From NCBI RefSeq assembly GCF_000612505.1, contig NZ_CP004078.1, positions 789,001 through 853,000 of the forward strand: a stretch of 64,000 nt of DNA. Direction: 5' to 3'. This document shows, one piece after another, positions 1 through 8,982 of the stretch. The notes under the pieces were generated by a model. The model was not told the DNA's origin. It saw only the letters and a program-made list of their open reading frames with translations, and searched no databases. The number at the start of each line of letters is the position of its first letter. The first letter of the stretch is position 1. Made by a program: the position numbers and the translations under genes. This stretch comes from Paenibacillus sabinae T27 (lineage in GTDB: Bacteria; Bacillota; Bacilli; Paenibacillales; Paenibacillaceae).

Positions 1-2610
1 ACCGTTCCGGCAGCACTCATTCGACAATTCTGGGAGACGGCCGGCGAAGGTGTCGTCGAACTAAGCGCAGGGGCCGGCAACGCCGTAGCTCTGCTGCAAC
101 CCGGCGTTCATACGGTATCCATCCATACGCTGCTTTCCACTCGGAGAGAGCTGCCGGCGGCTGTATTGAGCCGTTCCGCCATGGCATTCGCCGATGAGCT
201 GAAGAACAGCCTGGGAACGGACGCGCTGACCTATTTGGTACCGGACTCGCGGGACGATTTCGAACTGGAACACATTCGCAAAGGCATGAACTTCTACTTC
301 AAACAGGCGCAGCCGCTGCCGCGGAGCATCGCCTCCGTATTCGCGTGGCAGGCCTCGGAGTCATTCCGAAACGTGCGGCTCCGCGAAGGCGACTTCGTGT
401 TCGTGTTGGACGGAACCGGAGAGACCGTGACCGTTACGCCAATTGAGGCGGTCTATGATCCTCGGTGGGAAGCGGTCCGGCCGGAGAACGGCGGCTTAAC
501 GTGGGAACGGCATCCGTCTTCGGAATCGGCACATCCGTTGTCCTCCCGCAATCTGGCCGTGACGCTCCTGCGGCAGACAGGGTGCACGTTCGCCGAAGAC
601 GTCGGATCACTGACGGGCATGGACATCCTCGTCGATGAACCGAGCGTCGGCACCTTCGTGAACGACAACACGGAATGGTATACGGCGCCGTACGATAAGA
701 AAGACAGAATCGCCAAGGCGCGAAGCGGCGTCGCTTGGCCATGGCCGGAATGGCAGGAGCTTCGGGGGAAACAGCAGCCCGGCGGCAGGACGTATCTGCT
801 GGCGGTCGGAGGCTTGTTCGAATCGATGCCGGCCGGCGTGCCGGGCGAGTTCCATTGGATCCGCCTGCCGGATTCGCTGCTGAACGGCGTAGGCGCGCTG
901 ACCGCTTGGCAGCAGGAAGCTGGCGACGACTTGCCGTTGTGGAAGGACCATCTGCCGCCGTTGTCCATCCGCGTCATGCGGGATGGGCGCGAAGCGGCCT
1001 TCGCGCTCGTAAAGGACAGCGCGATCATCCCTGCCAGGGGGATGAAGATTCAGATACCTATACAAGAAACGTTCACATTGCCGGAGGGACATCATTATTA
1101 CTACTTCGACCTGGTCATGGGCGACGGGAATCGGATGATCGAGTATGTGGCGTTTCTGCGCTCCCCTGCATTCCCCTTGGCCGGAAGCGTCGAATGCGAA
1201 TTGCGCATGCAGTATACCTATGGCGACGATGATCCTTATCAGTTGTCGTTCATTCCGCTTCGGTGCGACGATGCGCCGTTCGGCGCCGTGAAGGCGGAAT
1301 GGCGGGAGAAGTCGTCTATCGCGGTGAAGACGGAGTCCGTGGCGCCCCGCTTCCCGCGCCGATTGGCTTGGGATGAATTGGCGAGTTACCCCGGTAAGTT
1401 CGGGCCGGTCGATCTCTATGACCGCATTGCCAAGCAATTCGAACATATCGGCAGCCATTGCGAGTTCTATTGTTCGGGCCGGATGGACAGCGGGAATCGA
1501 ACGCGTATCCATTGTCGCATCGCTGCGCCCCTCGAATGGAGAGTCGACAAGTTCGACAAGTATTATGCCAGATTGTTCACGGAAGCGTACGGGTCAATCT
1601 ATCTTCACGAGGGAGAGTATGAGCAGCGGTTCGATCCGTATGCGACGGAGCTATCGTTCGACCTGGTCCCGAGCCGCAAGGGCAGCGGCTATAATGCGAA
1701 GCGGATCACGCCGGGCCTCAGCCTGACGGATGACACGGTTACTCGCACGAAGCGGGGCATGCGCTTCCTCGTACTGAGCTTGTGGGATCACGGCCGATCC
1801 TTGATGGAACCGGACGCTCCCGATACGTTTCGCGTGGTCGTCAAGCAGGGCGTGGACCGTATCGTCGCGTTCCTGGAACACGCCGGACCGGCAAGGAACG
1901 ATGTCAGAAGCAGACTCGCGGACGAATTCTTCTTCGTCCTATGCGCGATGCACAAGGATGCGCCGAGAATCGTTCAGCAGCGCTTGCAAGAGATTTCGGC
2001 GAATCGAAGAGAGCGGAAGCGGCTCTGGAGATACATCGCGTATGCCATTGGAGATGCGCAGCTGGATTGGCAGCAGCAGCTGCTGGCGCATACGCTCGGG
2101 GAGTTGGATGAGGAATCGATCCATATCCTCTCTCTGATCCTATGGCGGGACCAACAGCTTGTCCATCGGCTCGACATGCCCGATCTCGAGCGCGTGATCC
2201 AAGCCCTCGCTGAAAAGCTGGAGAGGAGGGCGATCGGCGAGTCGGTCATCGGATACGATATGGCACTGCTCTCGCTCGAATTGGAACTCTTGCTGGCCCT
2301 GCTTCGGACGAGGGAATCGGCCGTGACTTCCGTTAAGGCGCTGCTTACGCCCGAATCTGCGCATTGCCGGCGGTTCTGGGGCATTGTGGACGACATCACG
2401 CAGCGGATCTACGACATCAAGCTTGTAGACGGGAAGAAGATTGCTGACGACGACATTCGCGGTATTCTGAGATCGAATATCCGAACGCAAGTAGCAAAGC
2501 CGGAATCCCATTACAATACGCCGGATATTCTATACGCGCTGCGACTATATTTGACAGGAAACGCGGAAGCGACCAACATTGAAATTTCGTCCAACACGGA
2601 AGAAGAGTGA
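1..2610 (+). CDS. Long protein of unknown function, 5' end missing, paired with a CARF-HEPN gene
   Basis: The reading frame is open from base 1, so the gene starts outside the window; at least 869 residues are visible. I do not recognise the family with certainty. The first two thirds look beta-rich, with a segment reading YTYGDDDPYQL near base 1215. The last third (from about base 1860) looks like a helical solenoid, rich in Leu, Arg and Glu. I see no Walker motif, HD motif, nuclease motif or membrane segment. Its stop overlaps the possible GTG start of the CARF gene by four bases (GTGA), so the two are probably one translationally coupled operon. A role in sensing or in making or binding the signal for the CARF partner is inference only. 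Confidence 0.8.
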   Translation, partial: TVPAALIRQFWETAGEGVVELSAGAGNAVALLQPGVHTVSIHTLLSTRRELPAAVLSRSAMAFADELKNSLGTDALTYLVPDSRDDFELEHIRKGMNFYFKQAQPLPRSIASVFAWQASESFRNVRLREGDFVFVLDGTGETVTVTPIEAVYDPRWEAVRPENGGLTWERHPSSESAHPLSSRNLAVTLLRQTGCTFAEDVGSLTGMDILVDEPSVGTFVNDNTEWYTAPYDKKDRIAKARSGVAWPWPEWQELRGKQQPGGRTYLLAVGGLFESMPAGVPGEFHWIRLPDSLLNGVGALTAWQQEAGDDLPLWKDHLPPLSIRVMRDGREAAFALVKDSAIIPARGMKIQIPIQETFTLPEGHHYYYFDLVMGDGNRMIEYVAFLRSPAFPLAGSVECELRMQYTYGDDDPYQLSFIPLRCDDAPFGAVKAEWREKSSIAVKTESVAPRFPRRLAWDELASYPGKFGPVDLYDRIAKQFEHIGSHCEFYCSGRMDSGNRTRIHCRIAAPLEWRVDKFDKYYARLFTEAYGSIYLHEGEYEQRFDPYATELSFDLVPSRKGSGYNAKRITPGLSLTDDTVTRTKRGMRFLVLSLWDHGRSLMEPDAPDTFRVVVKQGVDRIVAFLEHAGPARNDVRSRLADEFFFVLCAMHKDAPRIVQQRLQEISANRRERKRLWRYIAYAIGDAQLDWQQQLLAHTLGELDEESIHILSLILWRDQQLVHRLDMPDLERVIQALAEKLERRAIGESVIGYDMALLSLELELLLALLRTRESAVTSVKALLTPESAHCRRFWGIVDDITQRIYDIKLVDGKKIADDDIRGILRSNIRTQVAKPESHYNTPDILYALRLYLTGNAEATNIEISSNTEEE

Positions 2611-2618
2611 CAGCCGAT

Positions 2619-4088
2619 ATGAAAACATTCAAAGAATCATTCGTGCAGGCGACGGCGCAGTGGAAGTTGCTTAATCGGGGGACGGAAGAAGAGCGCCGGC
2701 AGGCCGACGCCTTTTACAAAGACCATATTCTGCCCGAGGTGATGATGCATTTCAGGGAGAAATACGCACATTCCGAAAGCTGCGAGAATCTTATCCTGAC
2801 GCTGGGCACCTCTTACGAACCGCTTGTATTATCCATTCTGGCGCTGAGGCCCGAACGCGTGCTGATCATGCATTCGACGAGGACGCGACCGCTGCTTGAC
2901 GACGTGATCGAGCTGACCGGGTTAAAGCCGAGCCGGTACATCTCCCGCATGGTCAACTCGGAGAATCCGCTCAAACTCTATCAGGTCGTAAAGGAAGTCT
3001 ACGAGGAATGGGACCGTCCCGGCAAAATTTACGTGGATTTCACCAGTGGCACCAAATCGATGACCGCAGGCTGCGCCATGGCCGGGTCCGTCATCAACGC
3101 GAAGTTCGTCTATATCGCCAGCCATTATTTGGCCGACCTGCGGAAGCCGGAGCCGGGCAGCGAGACGCTCTCCTACATCGAGAATCCGTACGAGGTGTTC
3201 GGCGATATCGAACGCGATCGGGCCGTCACCTTGTTCAACGGCATGGACTACGCCTCGGCTGCGGAGATCTTCGACGAACTCCGCCGGAAGGTGCCGGGGC
3301 TGCACGAGTTCGAAGCGCTCGGCCTGTTGTCCAAGGCGTACGACAACTGGGATTCGTTGAATCTGGCAGGCGCATACGATTATATGAGCAAATGCTGCGA
3401 AATCTTGTCGCTCTTGAGTCTGACCGGGAGCGCGACGCTCCTGGCCCCGCACAAATCCCGCCTCGAACAGCAGCTCCGGCTGATCGGCAAGCTGAAGGAT
3501 ATTCACGAGGGACAAGGCCATCGACAAAAAGACGGGATATTTCACGACATCAGCATCGTGATGGCGAATATCTACTGCAACGCGATGCGGAAGGAGAAGC
3601 AGCACAAATACGAGATGTCTTCGCTGCTGCTCTATCGGCTGCTGGAGATGGTCGCGCAGAAGCGGCTGTGGAACCTGAAGATTGATACGGAGGATGCCGA
3701 ATATGCCGAGACCGGATTCGAACCGCAAGCCTTGCTGGACCGGGTCAACGCGCTGCGCACGAGAGTCAAAGGCTTTCATCCGATCGAGAAGTTGGATAAG
3801 CAGATCAGCCTGATCGCGGGCTTCATCCTGCTCGCTGCCTTGGAAGACGACATTATTCGAACCAAAAAACCGGATGCGGTCATCGGAAGAATCGAAAGCT
3901 TGAAGAACAAGGTGGACCTGCGGAACAAGAGTATATTCGCACATGGCTTTACGTTCATCGATGCGGACAAATACAGTCAGTTCAAAGCGGCTGTAGATGA
4001 ATACGTCGACCGATTTTTCCATTTGGAGGAGCTAGATCGGGACGAAGCTTTTGGACCGATGAACTTCATTACACTGTCAGCCGATTAA
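2619..4088 (+). CDS. CARF-HEPN protein, TIGR02710/Csm6-Csx1-like putative ribonuclease
   Basis: A 489-residue protein. The N-terminal CARF (Rossmann-like) domain shows a TLGTS turn at 61-65 and the hallmark DFTSGTKSM motif from D140, where these proteins contact cyclic oligoadenylate. The C-terminal half is helical and ends in a HEPN active-site motif, R435-N-K-S-I-F-A-H442 (R-x6-H), placed where metal-independent HEPN RNases carry it. In known systems ligand binding to CARF switches on RNA cleavage, usually in type III CRISPR immunity. No Cas10, Cas7 or repeat array is visible here, so the ligand source is unknown. The ATG at 2619 follows a GAAGAG stretch; a GTG at 2607 overlapping the upstream stop is the alternative start. 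Confidence 0.85.
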   Translation: MKTFKESFVQATAQWKLLNRGTEEERRQADAFYKDHILPEVMMHFREKYAHSESCENLILTLGTSYEPLVLSILALRPERVLIMHSTRTRPLLDDVIELTGLKPSRYISRMVNSENPLKLYQVVKEVYEEWDRPGKIYVDFTSGTKSMTAGCAMAGSVINAKFVYIASHYLADLRKPEPGSETLSYIENPYEVFGDIERDRAVTLFNGMDYASAAEIFDELRRKVPGLHEFEALGLLSKAYDNWDSLNLAGAYDYMSKCCEILSLLSLTGSATLLAPHKSRLEQQLRLIGKLKDIHEGQGHRQKDGIFHDISIVMANIYCNAMRKEKQHKYEMSSLLLYRLLEMVAQKRLWNLKIDTEDAEYAETGFEPQALLDRVNALRTRVKGFHPIEKLDKQISLIAGFILLAALEDDIIRTKKPDAVIGRIESLKNKVDLRNKSIFAHGFTFIDADKYSQFKAAVDEYVDRFFHLEELDRDEAFGPMNFITLSAD

Positions 4089-4293
4089 AAAGATAATATG
4101 ACGAACGGGTATGCGAAGCAGTTTAAGTCTACTCGAGAAGCAGGATGAACGACCGCCTAATCTGCAACTGCATACGTATAACCTGAGTATCTGCATCGGA
4201 CATTCCGAACTGTAGGGATAGTTAGTTAAGTGGCGCATGCCGGCTTCGCTCGCGGGGAGTCGACATGTCTGCTATTCGCTGTTTCGCACACCC

Positions 4294-4326
4294 AAGGCCA
4301 TGGACATTTGCATCCATGGCCTTTTT
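4294..4326 (+). terminator. Rho-independent terminator downstream of the CARF gene
   Basis: An 11-bp perfect stem (AAGGCCATGGA at 4294-4304 with TCCATGGCCTT at 4313-4323) around an 8-base loop runs into five T residues. It lies about 205 bases after the CARF stop. The stretch from 4089 to 4293 holds no gene that I can support. The intron remnant starts about 30 bases further on. Confidence 0.85.
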
Positions 4327-4358
4327 GTAGTACGCCCAGCATAGGCGTCATCTCTAGG

Positions 4359-4941
4359 GTGTGAGTCCCGAAAGGGCTGGCGAGCTTCTACCGTTAGCCA
4401 ATGGTAAGGGGGTCTGATGTGAGGCAGAATCTGAAGGAAGCTGGAGGAAAATGCACGGTCCAAGGTACACGAACCCAATTTGAGGCAGTGCCAGCCGGAT
4501 GAGCTGCCTACACACAACGAAGTCCGAAGCCGCCAAGGGCTGACGTTGTAAACTTGGGTGATCGCGGTCAGACAGATGACGTTCTTATCTGAGGAGGCCT
4601 GTGGAATAGGCGAAGTCACTTCGTAACCGCGGCTGAGAGGCCGCGTTGAATCTGCAAGAGTTAGCAGAGGCCATATTACGGATTAAGGGACGCCGGAAAC
4701 CTAATGAGCCGAACCGAAAGGAGAGAGGGAACCGATGCGTTTGCATGAAGAGCAACGACAGCAGAATATCTCGCAAGAGAGCTCGCGGCAAAAAGAAGCG
4801 GTGAAGCCGTCAGGATATGCCGGAGCGCCGAGTTCTTCGTCGGCACAAGTCGCCCCTTCCTCTGGCAAAGACCAGAACGACTTGCTGGAGAAGGTGACCA
4901 TTCCGCAAAGCGCAGTCATTCGAATAAAAAAGAGGTAGAGT
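4359..4941 (+). mobile_element. Truncated group II intron (5' RNA domains plus start of the maturase gene)
   Basis: The element begins with GTGTGAG at 4359, matching the GUGYG 5' end of group II introns. About 370 bases of structured, GC-rich sequence with many short inverted repeats follow, as expected for domain I onward. A maturase-like reading frame then starts at 4735. No reverse-transcriptase domains, domain V hairpin or 3' end can be found before 5237, so only the 5' part survives. The exact 3' limit is not defined; the maturase stop is used here. It sits shortly after a transcription terminator, a place that bacterial group II introns of class C favour, although I cannot assign the class. 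Confidence 0.65.
4735..4938 (+). pseudogene. N-terminal remnant of a group II intron maturase/reverse transcriptase
   Basis: A good ribosome binding site (GGAGAGAGGG) precedes an ATG that opens a 67-codon frame. The product is polar and low in complexity, then reads KDQNDLLEKV near residue 50, like the DLLE-V segment that precedes the first RT motif in many intron-encoded proteins. It diverges at once into IPQSAVIRIKKR and stops, whereas an intact protein has 400-600 residues. None of the RT motifs (for example YADD) is present. I read it as a gene cut by deletion; an unrelated small ORF cannot be excluded. Confidence 0.5.
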
Positions 4942-5199
4942 GAATTAACGAATATTTTTTAGGTCAGGGATCGATGTTGATGTAAAATTGATGTAAAACA
5001 TCAACAGAGACGGTCGGATTGCGGCCTAACAGACCGGAAGCCAATCGTCAAAAAGCCCGTCAAATCAAGGTTTCTTCGAAATGTAACAGATCACATCCCA
5101 CTATTGTATGTTCCCGCATACAGTGCATGTGGGTATCCACGACTGTAGCAGGGTTGTCTATATGATTGTAATCCAGTCATTCGTGATATCATCACTTTA

Positions 5200-5246
5200 A
5201 AGCTCAAGCGCCGGGCTTCCCTGACCCGCGCTTGAGCTTATTTTCT
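5200..5246. terminator. Strong hairpin, probable terminator
   Basis: An 11-bp perfect inverted repeat (AAGCTCAAGCG at 5200-5210 with CGCTTGAGCTT at 5229-5239) is followed on the plus side by a T-rich tract. On the minus side only a short T run follows. It overlaps the 3' end of the small minus-strand gene. The preceding 4942-5199 holds no gene that I can support. Confidence 0.6.
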
Positions 5247-5525
5247 TCTATAGAACTTTTCCCAATCTTTAATGACTTCTGCCTGAGTCAATAATCGGTC
5301 CCTCAGCCATCGGGATTTTTCCCATTCATGTATCACTTGCTGCTTTGTTTTGTAAGAGCGGTAATCACAAATAATCCAGGAACAGAATAACTTCCGGTAC
5401 CATTTACCGTTTTTGAATATCATCTGTGTAGCGGTGTACGGCTCTGCTAGCCTGTCGTTTACACCAGCCTGTACCTGGGTGTGGTGGTCTGTCCATACCG
5501 GTGATTTTTTTACACTTTTGCTCAT
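5238..5525 (-). CDS. Small basic hypothetical protein
   Basis: A 95-residue product rich in Lys, Arg and Trp, with no signal peptide or membrane segment. The core reads KWYRKLFCSWIICDYR, followed by two similar helical stretches (HEWEKSRWLRDR and KDWEKFYRRK). I chose the ATG at 5525 because a G-rich stretch lies upstream and the sequence before it looks untranslated; the frame stays open to 5582. It stands alone, convergent with the intron remnant. I do not know a function. Short basic proteins of this look occur in phage and Bacillales genomes, but I cannot name a family. Confidence 0.45.
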   Translation of the reverse strand: MSKSVKKSPVWTDHHTQVQAGVNDRLAEPYTATQMIFKNGKWYRKLFCSWIICDYRSYKTKQQVIHEWEKSRWLRDRLLTQAEVIKDWEKFYRRK

Positions 5526-5839
5526 TGGGCTTTCTAACCCCCTTGGGGAAGCTAGGGACCGTCTAATCGTTTCATATTTCACCTCATCAAAAGTTTTCTG
5601 CTATCTGTATATATAGACGCTGTGGATTATAAATAGGATCCTTTAATTAGGAGGTAATCAGGAGGATTTTTTTCGTCATGTAAACACCAAGATATGGTAC
5701 GATTTAGTAACGGTATTGGCATCAGAGGCCGACTGGAATAGGTGAGGAGTATGGGAAAGGTTGAGCTAACAAGCGTTCCGAGAGTACAATGCTTATTATT
5801 TTACTCCTCCTGCAGCATGGATAAGAGAAGAGGGACCAA

Positions 5840-6724
5840 ATGAAAGATGACCGATTATACGATCGAATCAAAGGCGGATTGTATGGGGGTGCCATTGGAG
5901 ACGCTTTGGGCGGGACGACGGAATTTATGACACCTCAGGAAATCCGGGCGAAATATGGCTACCTGAAAGAAATCATCGGCGGCGGAGTATGGCAACTAGA
6001 GCCTGGGGAAGTAACGGATGATACGATGATGACCCTTGGTGTAGCGGAAGGCATTCTGGAGAACCCGGCTGCTCCGATGGAGCTGATCGGACGGAAGTTT
6101 ATGGAGTGGTATGAGACGAAGCCCAAAGACATCGGCAATATTATTCGCCGCGTATTTGAGCATTACAAGGGGGACTGGTTTGAAGCGGCTGCCCGAACGG
6201 ATCAAGAGCTGGGCCGGAGCGGGGGGAACGGGTCCTTAATGAGATGTCTTCCCGCCGCATTAGCTTACTCCAATCTGTCCGAGATGGAGCGGGTGACCAA
6301 GATGCAGTCTGATATGACCCATTACGACAAGAGATGCAGTGAAGCTTGCCTGATCTATAATCGAATTGCCGCCCGGCTTCTTCGGGGTGAGGAAATCCGG
6401 AGCGCAATCCGAAGTGAGGTCTCGGGGACGGAATATGAAGCTTACATCGAGGAGAAGCCGGATTGCGAACCGAGCGGCTATGTCGTACATACCTTCAGGT
6501 GGGCACTGCACCTTCTCCTCGACTCTTCGGATTTTAACGAGGTCGTGCAGCAGGCCGCCAATTTAGGCGGAGATTCCGACACCATAGGCGCGATTGCCGG
6601 AGGCCTTGCGGGTATTTATTCCGGTTATCAGGCGATTCCCTCGGCCTATTCGGAGGTTCTTTTGATCAAAGACCACCTGGATGATGTCTCGATGCGGCTG
6701 TATCGTCTGCGGCTCGGCGAGTAA
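5840..6724 (+). CDS. ADP-ribosylglycohydrolase family protein (DraG/ARH-like)
   Basis: A 294-residue single-domain enzyme expected to remove ADP-ribose from modified macromolecules or to hydrolyse ADP-ribosyl compounds. All family landmarks are visible: GGAIGDALGG near residue 16, the magnesium-binding TDDTMM at 59-64, GGNGSLMR near 130 and a second metal motif GGDSDTIG at 243-250. The length is normal for bacterial DraG-like proteins. A ribosome binding site (AGAGGGACC) precedes the ATG. It converges on the WYL regulators and lies beside an RNA-repair operon. ADP-ribosyl hydrolases can occur near RNA repair genes, so a part in reversing nucleic-acid or protein ADP-ribosylation is plausible but inferred. 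Confidence 0.88.
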   Translation: MKDDRLYDRIKGGLYGGAIGDALGGTTEFMTPQEIRAKYGYLKEIIGGGVWQLEPGEVTDDTMMTLGVAEGILENPAAPMELIGRKFMEWYETKPKDIGNIIRRVFEHYKGDWFEAAARTDQELGRSGGNGSLMRCLPAALAYSNLSEMERVTKMQSDMTHYDKRCSEACLIYNRIAARLLRGEEIRSAIRSEVSGTEYEAYIEEKPDCEPSGYVVHTFRWALHLLLDSSDFNEVVQQAANLGGDSDTIGAIAGGLAGIYSGYQAIPSAYSEVLLIKDHLDDVSMRLYRLRLGE

Positions 6725-6755
6725 CGCAAGCTGTGGCGGCGGCACTCTCCGATTT

Positions 6756-6801
6756 AAAAAAAAGTCACCGCCACTTCGTGAACCTTAATTGCGGCGGTGA
6801 C
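6756..6801 (-). terminator. Terminator of the WYL regulator operon
   Basis: Read on the minus strand, a 9-bp perfect stem (GTCACCGCC at 6793-6801 with GGCGGTGAC at 6764-6772) is followed by eight T residues. It stops transcription of the two WYL genes just before the convergent ADP-ribosylglycohydrolase gene. Confidence 0.85.
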
Positions 6802-6821
6802 GGTAATGCAGTCAACCCGAA

Positions 6822-7649
6822 TTACGAGGATAACTCCTCACCCTCCGAAATCACCCCGTATCGCTCCAAAGCCTTCGTCGAAGCTTCCAGCATGCGTCTT
6901 TTTAAATAATCGCCTTCGACTACCCGAACCCGCTTCCCCAGGAAACGGATTTTGGAGAGCAGATACTCGAATTCATCCCCAAGCAAGCAGACTCTGACTG
7001 TGTAAGTATCATTATCCGAATCATACTCCACATCTTTTTCGAAGCTGGAGAAGGCATACAGGATTCGGGACAGCTCTTCGTTATAATCGCGGACGATTTC
7101 GATAACCGCTTCGGATTTGCGGGAATCCAGCATCCTTCCGATCTTTCGGAAGATACCGTCGGCCATCGAGGGCTCAATAGGCTCGGCCCTGACAGAATGG
7201 ATTTTCTTTAGCCTGGTGATCATGAAGGTGCGATGCCGGAAATGATACCAGAGCAGGTACCATTCTCTTTTGACCATGGAATATTCAAGTTTGTAAGGAA
7301 CACCCGATTGTTCGCTGTTCACACGCCCGCTCTTAATTGCGTAGGTTAAACGGACCCCGGACTTATTTAAAATGTGCTGGCGCAGCGTACGCAGGAGCGG
7401 GTGATAGACCTGTTTCTCCATGCTGCGGGCTTTTTCAATCAGGTGGCTGGAGGTGTCCATCAAAGGGTCAGGTTCGAGAATCGTACGCAGCTTGTTCAAG
7501 GTGTCCAAGGTGAAAGCCTCGGCCGCGGCCGGATGATGCTCCAGCATGGTCTTCAGCCATGTCCGCTCGTGTGAGGTGACCATAAAGGTACCGGAATCCT
7601 CCAGCCGGGAGATGATCTGGTGATTAAAGATTTTCTCAAACAGATTCAT
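6822..7649 (-). CDS. WYL-domain regulator, second of a pair
   Basis: A 275-residue protein with the arrangement of WYL regulators. The middle contains a WYL-like core (KREWYLLWYHFRHRTFMITRLKKIHSV, about residues 128-155). The C-terminal region (DTYTVRVCLLGDEFEYLLSKIRFLGKRVRVVEGDYLKRRMLE) resembles the WCX extension. No clear helix-turn-helix is visible at the N-terminus. Its start overlaps the end of the upstream WYL gene by 14 bases, so the two are co-translated and probably act together. WYL domains sense nucleic acids or nucleotides in several systems (PafBC with single-stranded DNA, for example). Here the pair is divergent from an RNA-repair operon and is its likely regulator. Confidence 0.8.
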   Translation of the reverse strand: MNLFEKIFNHQIISRLEDSGTFMVTSHERTWLKTMLEHHPAAAEAFTLDTLNKLRTILEPDPLMDTSSHLIEKARSMEKQVYHPLLRTLRQHILNKSGVRLTYAIKSGRVNSEQSGVPYKLEYSMVKREWYLLWYHFRHRTFMITRLKKIHSVRAEPIEPSMADGIFRKIGRMLDSRKSEAVIEIVRDYNEELSRILYAFSSFEKDVEYDSDNDTYTVRVCLLGDEFEYLLSKIRFLGKRVRVVEGDYLKRRMLEASTKALERYGVISEGEELSS

Positions 7650-8982
7650 AGTAAGACTTAATCTCCTTCCATTCGGCGATCATTTCCCTGCGGAATCGAA
7701 TGGGCTCTAGAACCTCGCAGCTGGACCCGAAGCTTCGCAGCCACGGTTTGATCTCGGTCGTCCCGTTTACCGTAATTTCATAAATAAAAGAATATTCGTC
7801 CTCAAGCACAATCTGGCCCCACTGCCCCTGCAGCAGAACCCTTTCTTTTACGAAGTTAGGCTCAGAATCGCCGGGATTGTAAAATCTCACCCTAACCGTC
7901 ACCGGCTTGCCTGTATCGATCAGCCAGCTGTACCGCAGCTTTTCTTCCAGCTCGTTCTTCTTCTCCTCATACCAAGCCTCGTCCACAGATTCATCCTCTT
8001 CAATTTGAGTGATTCCTTCCATCCGGTATTTCCGGATTCCCTCTCTGCCGTGGGACAGCAGATACCATCTTCCATATTGATGATCGTACACAATCTTTAG
8101 CGGAAGCGTCTTCTGGGCTTTACCTGCCGTATCCCGTTCAAATAAGGGATTGGTGTTTTTGGAGGCGTAGCTTTTTTCAGACTTTGGCGAGAAATAGAGA
8201 AACCGGACTCTGCGGCGGTGACGGATGGCATGAAGGAGTGTGAACAGATGCGCTTCATCCAAAATCCGGGAGTAATAGTGATACTTATATAAAAATGGCT
8301 CGATCGCGTGCTGCTCAAATTCCCCCCGCAGAAGATGTTTCTTCAGCCCATCGCGCAGCAGATAGCCCTGAACGGAAGGCACCTGCGTGTTCGCCATCAC
8401 ATCCACAAAATCATACAAATCGATAAGCTCCTCTTCCGACAAGCTCCGGACCAGGTCATCTTGAATGCGATACCGGTAGGGGCGAGGCCCCGGCTCTTTA
8501 AGGATGACGCCAACCTCTTCCAGGTATTTGAGATCCGACCGAATGGTCTTCTCGTCAGGCAGCGGAAGGCCTGATGGCAGACTGTCACAGCACATATCCA
8601 AGAGTTCCATCGTAGTCAAAGCCTGCTCATTCATCGCGGCCAAAAGCAGCGAGATTCTTTGACTTTCGGATTCTTTTACGGATTTGGCACGAAACAGAAA
8701 CAGCAGCAGTGGATCGGTAGAGTCGTAATAGCTGAAGCGAATCGTCTCGGATAATTCGGCGCTCTGTTCCTGCGGTAAATGCTGGTGCATGGAGCTAATC
8801 ACGTCCTTGAGCCGCCGGATTGTTTTATCAAAGGTATGTACGGAAATGCCCAGTCGTTCTGCGAATTGCTGTCTGCTAAATGCGCCGCTTGTCAGCACAA
8901 GCATGCGTAAGAATTGGATCTCTTTATCAAAGCTCTCTTTAGCCAAAATAATCCCCCGTTCAAATGAGACCTCTTCATTCAT
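7636..8982 (-). CDS. WYL-domain transcriptional regulator with N-terminal helix-turn-helix
   Basis: A 448-residue protein. An N-terminal helix-turn-helix is visible at about 33-60 (FSRQQFAERLGISVHTFDKTIRRLKD), a second winged-helix-like segment near 140-175 (LPDEKTIRSDLKYLEEVGVI), and the WYL core near 285-320 (LPLKIVYDHQYGRWYLLSHGREGIRKYRMEGI). A C-terminal WCX-like segment ends with WLRSFGSSCEVLEP. The order HTH-WYL-WCX is the known regulator plan. It is the first gene of the minus-strand pair and diverges from the slipin-RlaP-RtcB operon across a 558-base region with inverted repeats. I infer it senses an RNA-damage-related ligand and controls that operon. Confidence 0.85.
   Translation of the reverse strand: MNEEVSFERGIILAKESFDKEIQFLRMLVLTSGAFSRQQFAERLGISVHTFDKTIRRLKDVISSMHQHLPQEQSAELSETIRFSYYDSTDPLLLFLFRAKSVKESESQRISLLLAAMNEQALTTMELLDMCCDSLPSGLPLPDEKTIRSDLKYLEEVGVILKEPGPRPYRYRIQDDLVRSLSEEELIDLYDFVDVMANTQVPSVQGYLLRDGLKKHLLRGEFEQHAIEPFLYKYHYYSRILDEAHLFTLLHAIRHRRRVRFLYFSPKSEKSYASKNTNPLFERDTAGKAQKTLPLKIVYDHQYGRWYLLSHGREGIRKYRMEGITQIEEDESVDEAWYEEKKNELEEKLRYSWLIDTGKPVTVRVRFYNPGDSEPNFVKERVLLQGQWGQIVLEDEYSFIYEITVNGTTEIKPWLRSFGSSCEVLEPIRFRREMIAEWKEIKSYYESV

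Noticed and set aside
607..1512. Long minus-strand ORF opposite the large unknown gene
   Set aside because: No ribosome binding site; composition is that of a GC-rich shadow frame of the plus-strand gene. The same applies to 2,922-4,022 opposite the CARF gene.
4089..5237. CRISPR array near the CARF gene
   Set aside because: I looked for regularly spaced repeats of 25-40 bases and saw none; only single hairpins and the intron remnant are present.
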